This document shows, piece after piece, positions 12,401 through 64,000 of a DNA stretch of 64,000 bases (its first letter is position 1; each line of letters begins with the position of its first letter). The stretch spans positions 49,856,837 through 49,920,836 of the forward strand of contig NC_085049.1 in assembly GCF_963662255.1 (NCBI RefSeq), given 5' to 3'. The notes under the pieces are model-generated. The model did not search any database, was not told the origin of the DNA, and saw nothing but the letters and a program-made list of their open reading frames with translations. The DNA is from Cinclus cinclus. Taxonomy: Eukaryota; Chordata; Aves; Passeriformes; Cinclidae. The position numbers and the translations under genes are program-made.

Positions 12401-15400
12401 CCAAATAAAGCCACAGCAGGTAATAGTTGCTCTTCTAAACTTTTATACACTATATATTAATCACTCTGTCTTTCAGTTATTTCCTCTGATAAAACTGACT
12501 TCTGTGAAGTCTCAGCAAGGCCATCTTGGCTAAAAGCATAACGTTAGACAAGAGCCTGTCTAATGCCCTGTTGGAATGAAGAAATGGTGGGGGTTGGCTT
12601 CTTTTTTCTCTTTTGTCTTTGCTGAATATATCTGGAAACAAGAATCTGATTCTATGCAAATATTAGATTTACTTTTCCAATGCTGGCTGGTGTTGGAAGA
12701 TCCTGGAACAAAATGGTGGCTCTTGGTAAAGCAAGATTCTTCTTGGTCCGCAGATAACATAGAAGAAAGTTTTTGGGTTTTTTGTACAAATCATGTTTTA
12801 TTAAATTGCTTTTTAATTATTTTTATAAACAGTTTTTCTGGGTTTATTTGTTTGTTTGTTTGTAAGAGATGAGTCATCATGATGCTTCTCTGTAGGTATC
12901 TGGCATTTCGATTTTGTCTTTAGAGGTCCATTTTGGCTTCAGTTCCAGGTTATGTCATTCTGTTATACATCATCAGAGGCAAGTGTTCAGCTTTAACTAT
13001 TGACAGATTTTTCTCGGTAGGAACATGTTGAAGCTTCTAACGCCGCTAAACATATTCATTTGACTGTTACAATCCAAAAACTGTAAAAATGGTGGAATGG
13101 AAAGATACAAACAGTATTATTGACACTGTATTGTCAAATGTTTGCACTGAGACCCCATGAACCATAGATTTTATTTTTAAAAAATCATATTTATATCCAT
13201 TTACATAAGACTTACACATTTTAAAAGAAATACATACACAGTAAATACGTAAATGTCTAGTATTTTACAGTAAAACAGATGTAACAATGTAAAGATGAGT
13301 GGCTTCATTTGATAAAAGCTTTGGATGTGCACTACTGTCCAATTTTTGATGACAGAGATGCTGAGAGAAAAGGGGGAGATTGTTTTGTTTTTCTGGTTGA
13401 TTTTGTTTTTGTTTTTTTATTTTTAGTAATTTAGGCATTTTTTTTATTCTTGTTTTAAACTAATCAATACATGAAAGGAGCATCGTATCTGTGTGATAAA
13501 CCTTATGTATTCTCTTCCCTATTAACCTGTTCTTGCAGAGAGTTTTAATGCTCTTTTCCTAAGTAGTGGTAGTGCACTTCAGGTAAAATAGAAGAAAGAG
13601 ATGACATCTAAGAGAAAAAAAATAAACATTGATTAGCAAGATTCTATGATTCTAATTCAGTCTAAAGTGCAATGACAACAGAAAATATAGCACTAAGTAA
13701 GTTGTTTAGTAACTAAGTTCCTAAAACATGAGTTTTGGATATTTCTGGGAGGCATGCATTTGTTTAATTTTAGATGTGCAACATAAATTCATTTTAATCT
13801 TTTACTAATTGTCCACAGTCAATGAAGACTGCTGCTTATGTTAATTTTACAGTTCTTTTCCTGCTGTTTTGGTTCAGCACTGGTTCAGTTTCCTGCACCT
13901 GGAGACCTTTGCCTGTTCAGCACAAGGCTAAACACACATTTTCAGTGTACAGACTTTGCTGATGTACTTTGTGGTTCTTCTTCCTAGTTCACTGCAGCTT
14001 GACAGAATTTACCTTTTTCACCCTGATGGTTTCTTTGCTAGGGACCAGCTGCTTCGGTATTATCATTCACATCTTTTTGGAACACTGCTTCTCCATTTGT
14101 CTTTACAAATCCTCTTTGGAATCCTTCATTGGTAAAGGACACAACTGATTTTCCCAAATCTCCTTTAGTATTTCATTGGAATAAAAGTTAAAGTAATATG
14201 TTATATTATTTCAGCCTGCGGCAAGAAATCTGTCCTGAATGACCCTTCTGACTTGGCAATGACAAATGTTTCAGAAGTTAAAAGTGTTAGGAAAGCTTGG
14301 ATAATGTGAGTGCCAAATCCACTGGCTGTGTAAAAGCATTGCAGCTACTCAGCTGGGCCACCACATCTAGCCACCACAGCAGAAAGCTTGATGGGTCCCA
14401 CGTGCTCTGTAGTAAATTTCTTTGCAACATTAAATGGCCAGCACCAGCAGCTTTAATTATGCTTAAACTTCTGATACCGAGTGCCGTAAAACAGGCCTAT
14501 GCAGAGTATGCTCATATAAATGTTCTCAGAATGGTCTGCTCATGGTTTCTCGCAGCTCACTGTGGTTTCAACAAATGTTCAAAAAAACCCACCTGAAATG
14601 CAATTTGAAAACATATGAATGGGACACAGTTGCTATGAAGAAACACTATAAAGACACTGGAAGCTTGTACCAAAATGATGTTGGCATAAACTGTTTTCAA
14701 ATATAAATCTTTGACAGTTTCTGTAAGAGAATGTCTTTTACTCTCTTGTAAGAGTAGCAGAATGCAAGAATCTGCAAGATCTGCTCTGATCACAGGCCAT
14801 CTGAATTTGTTCCACATGCAATCTGTTTGCCACTTTCTTTTAGGTCTGCTCTTTGTAGGCATGTCCTTTACTATATGAAAAACTCCCTTATCTTGCTACT
14901 GTGTGGTGGCTTGTCCAGCTGTCCTTCCCCTCTGCTTAGTTCCTGGTTCTGTGCATGTAGATTCTTCACCAGAGTGTCACAGCTGCTGATGTAGCCTAGG
15001 CAAGGTGTTACAAAAGACTGGGTCTCAGCCTAAGCTGGATCTGGAAAATTTCAGGAGGTAAGTTGTATGATTGATACTTTTGTCTAAGTATTAATCAGCT
15101 CCTTCCATGAAGAAGCTGTTACTCAGGAACTGTGCTGACAAAATTCTGAAAACTCCTCTGTTGCCCTTCAATCTGATATCTCCCTCTATGTGCCATTTCT
15201 GTTTATGCGTTCATTCTTGCGTTGCAGGCAACTTGTTTAAATTTTCAAGTTTGGTATAACAGTGAAGGAAATATTTTCCTTGCATGTTTTTTTGTTCTGG
15301 TTTTTTTTTTTCCTATTTTTTTTAGTTTTGCTTTTATTGTTGTGTTTTTGCTATTGCTTTTTGTTGGTTTTTTGGGAGGGGGAGAGGTGGGGTGTTGTTT

Positions 15401-16029
15401 TGATTTTCAGTATAATGTCCTGGAATCCAAAGTTGCTTTAACTTGCTTTTTGGTTTCTAACCTGCATGGCATTTTGAAACTACCCTTACAGAAAGTGCAT
15501 ATACTAAAGTTCTATTTCACACCATCTTGTTCCTTCTCTAAAAGGAGTATATGGTGAGAAGAGAAATAGTAGTATATTACTGTCAGTTAACCTCATATAG
15601 TAGCCTTTACAATGTAGATGAAAATTTAATATCCTTATAGACCACTCATTTAAGATTAGGATATAATTGGCAGAATAGTGGACAAACAGCAAGTACTGAT
15701 TTCATAAATGCCACTGATATTTGAAACACTACTAATACTCCAATAGAAATTGAAGTTAACGTGTATAGCTTGCATAGCTTTATATACACATATTTTTGCT
15801 CAAAATACATACCTTCCATACATACATAATGCCAGAAAAGTCTGCTACTTCACTTTTGCTTGTGCTTTGCTACTTTTCATATAATTTTAATATAGTGGGA
15901 ATAAATGGTTTGGATAATCTTAAATTAATTTTTGTTAGCATATCAGTTTTCTATTTCTGCCTTTGTTGCTCTCTTCAAGCCTCACCTCAAGTGCTTGGCC
16001 CATTACTGTTGGCTTAAGAGATAGCTTTG
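9419..16029. other. Spacer between convergent gene ends
   Basis: No coding exon, RNA gene or identifiable mobile element was seen. The open frames here are short and show no family motif. A (GTTT)n tract lies at 12841-12864. Part of this spacer could be an extended PPFIA2 3'UTR, because several TTTATT hexamers (AATAAA on the - strand) occur in it. Confidence 0.6.
12841..12864. repeat. (GTTT)n short tandem repeat
   Basis: Several consecutive GTTT-type units in the intergenic spacer. Confidence 0.75.
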
Positions 16030-16049
16030 TGTTTGAATTTCTTGGTCAT

Positions 16050-64000
<47,951 letters not shown>

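Noticed and set aside
13640..13660. GATTCTATGATTCTA, also CR1-tail-like
   Set aside because: Same reason: there is no adjoining CR1 sequence.
15222..15557. 111-codon Phe/Val-rich ORF near the gene ends
   Set aside because: It arises from a T-rich low-complexity tract and has no family motif.

Overview
The window is nuclear DNA of a vertebrate, most likely a bird. It is AT-rich with short coding exons inside long introns. It has vertebrate-type splice sites, two clear chicken-repeat-1 (CR1) LINE tails, and no SINE-dense background. The species cannot be told from the sequence alone. Two genes were recognised, both incomplete at the window edges. They point at each other (convergent, tail to tail).

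ACSS3, + strand, about 1-9325. The window holds the last five coding exons of this short-chain (propionyl/acetyl) acyl-CoA synthetase: 2578-2659, 3639-3761, 7925-8024, 8105-8280 and 8555-8620. They encode the end of the adenylate-forming domain and the C-terminal lid with its catalytic lysine. A roughly 0.7 kb 3'UTR ends at an AATAAA (9304-9309) followed by a GT/T-rich element.

About 9330-16030 is the space between the gene ends. I see no gene there.

PPFIA2 (liprin-alpha-2), - strand, about 16050 to beyond 64000. Eighteen coding exons are placed to the base, and a 12-nt microexon is a further candidate. Without the microexon, the exons join into one open frame of 736 residues plus stop. The order is: end of the N-terminal coiled coil, acidic/serine-rich linker, second short coiled coil, basic linker, SAM1, an alternatively spliceable linker, SAM2, SAM3, and a C-terminal tail ending in the PDZ ligand TYSC. 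The largest intron is 32465-48389. The rest of the - strand gene is intron with scattered CR1 fragments, microsatellites and AT-rich islands.

The two genes share no pathway. ACSS3 is a mitochondrial metabolic enzyme. PPFIA2 is a presynaptic active-zone scaffold. Their adjacency matches the ACSS3-PPFIA2 neighbour pair known in other vertebrates.

No previously undescribed gene system is evident. The most interesting material is splicing architecture in PPFIA2. It has two 30-nt exons and a candidate 12-nt exon, each with a TGC motif 19-30 nt upstream of the acceptor. It also has a GC-AG intron, a tandem NAGNAG acceptor, and symmetric cassette-type exons between SAM1 and SAM2. A duplicated 20-bp palindrome built from TAATCC/GGATTA homeodomain-type sites lies inside the big intron. 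Two GC-richer islands with unexplained ORFs (about 34190-34840 and 55120-56270) deserve a repeat search.
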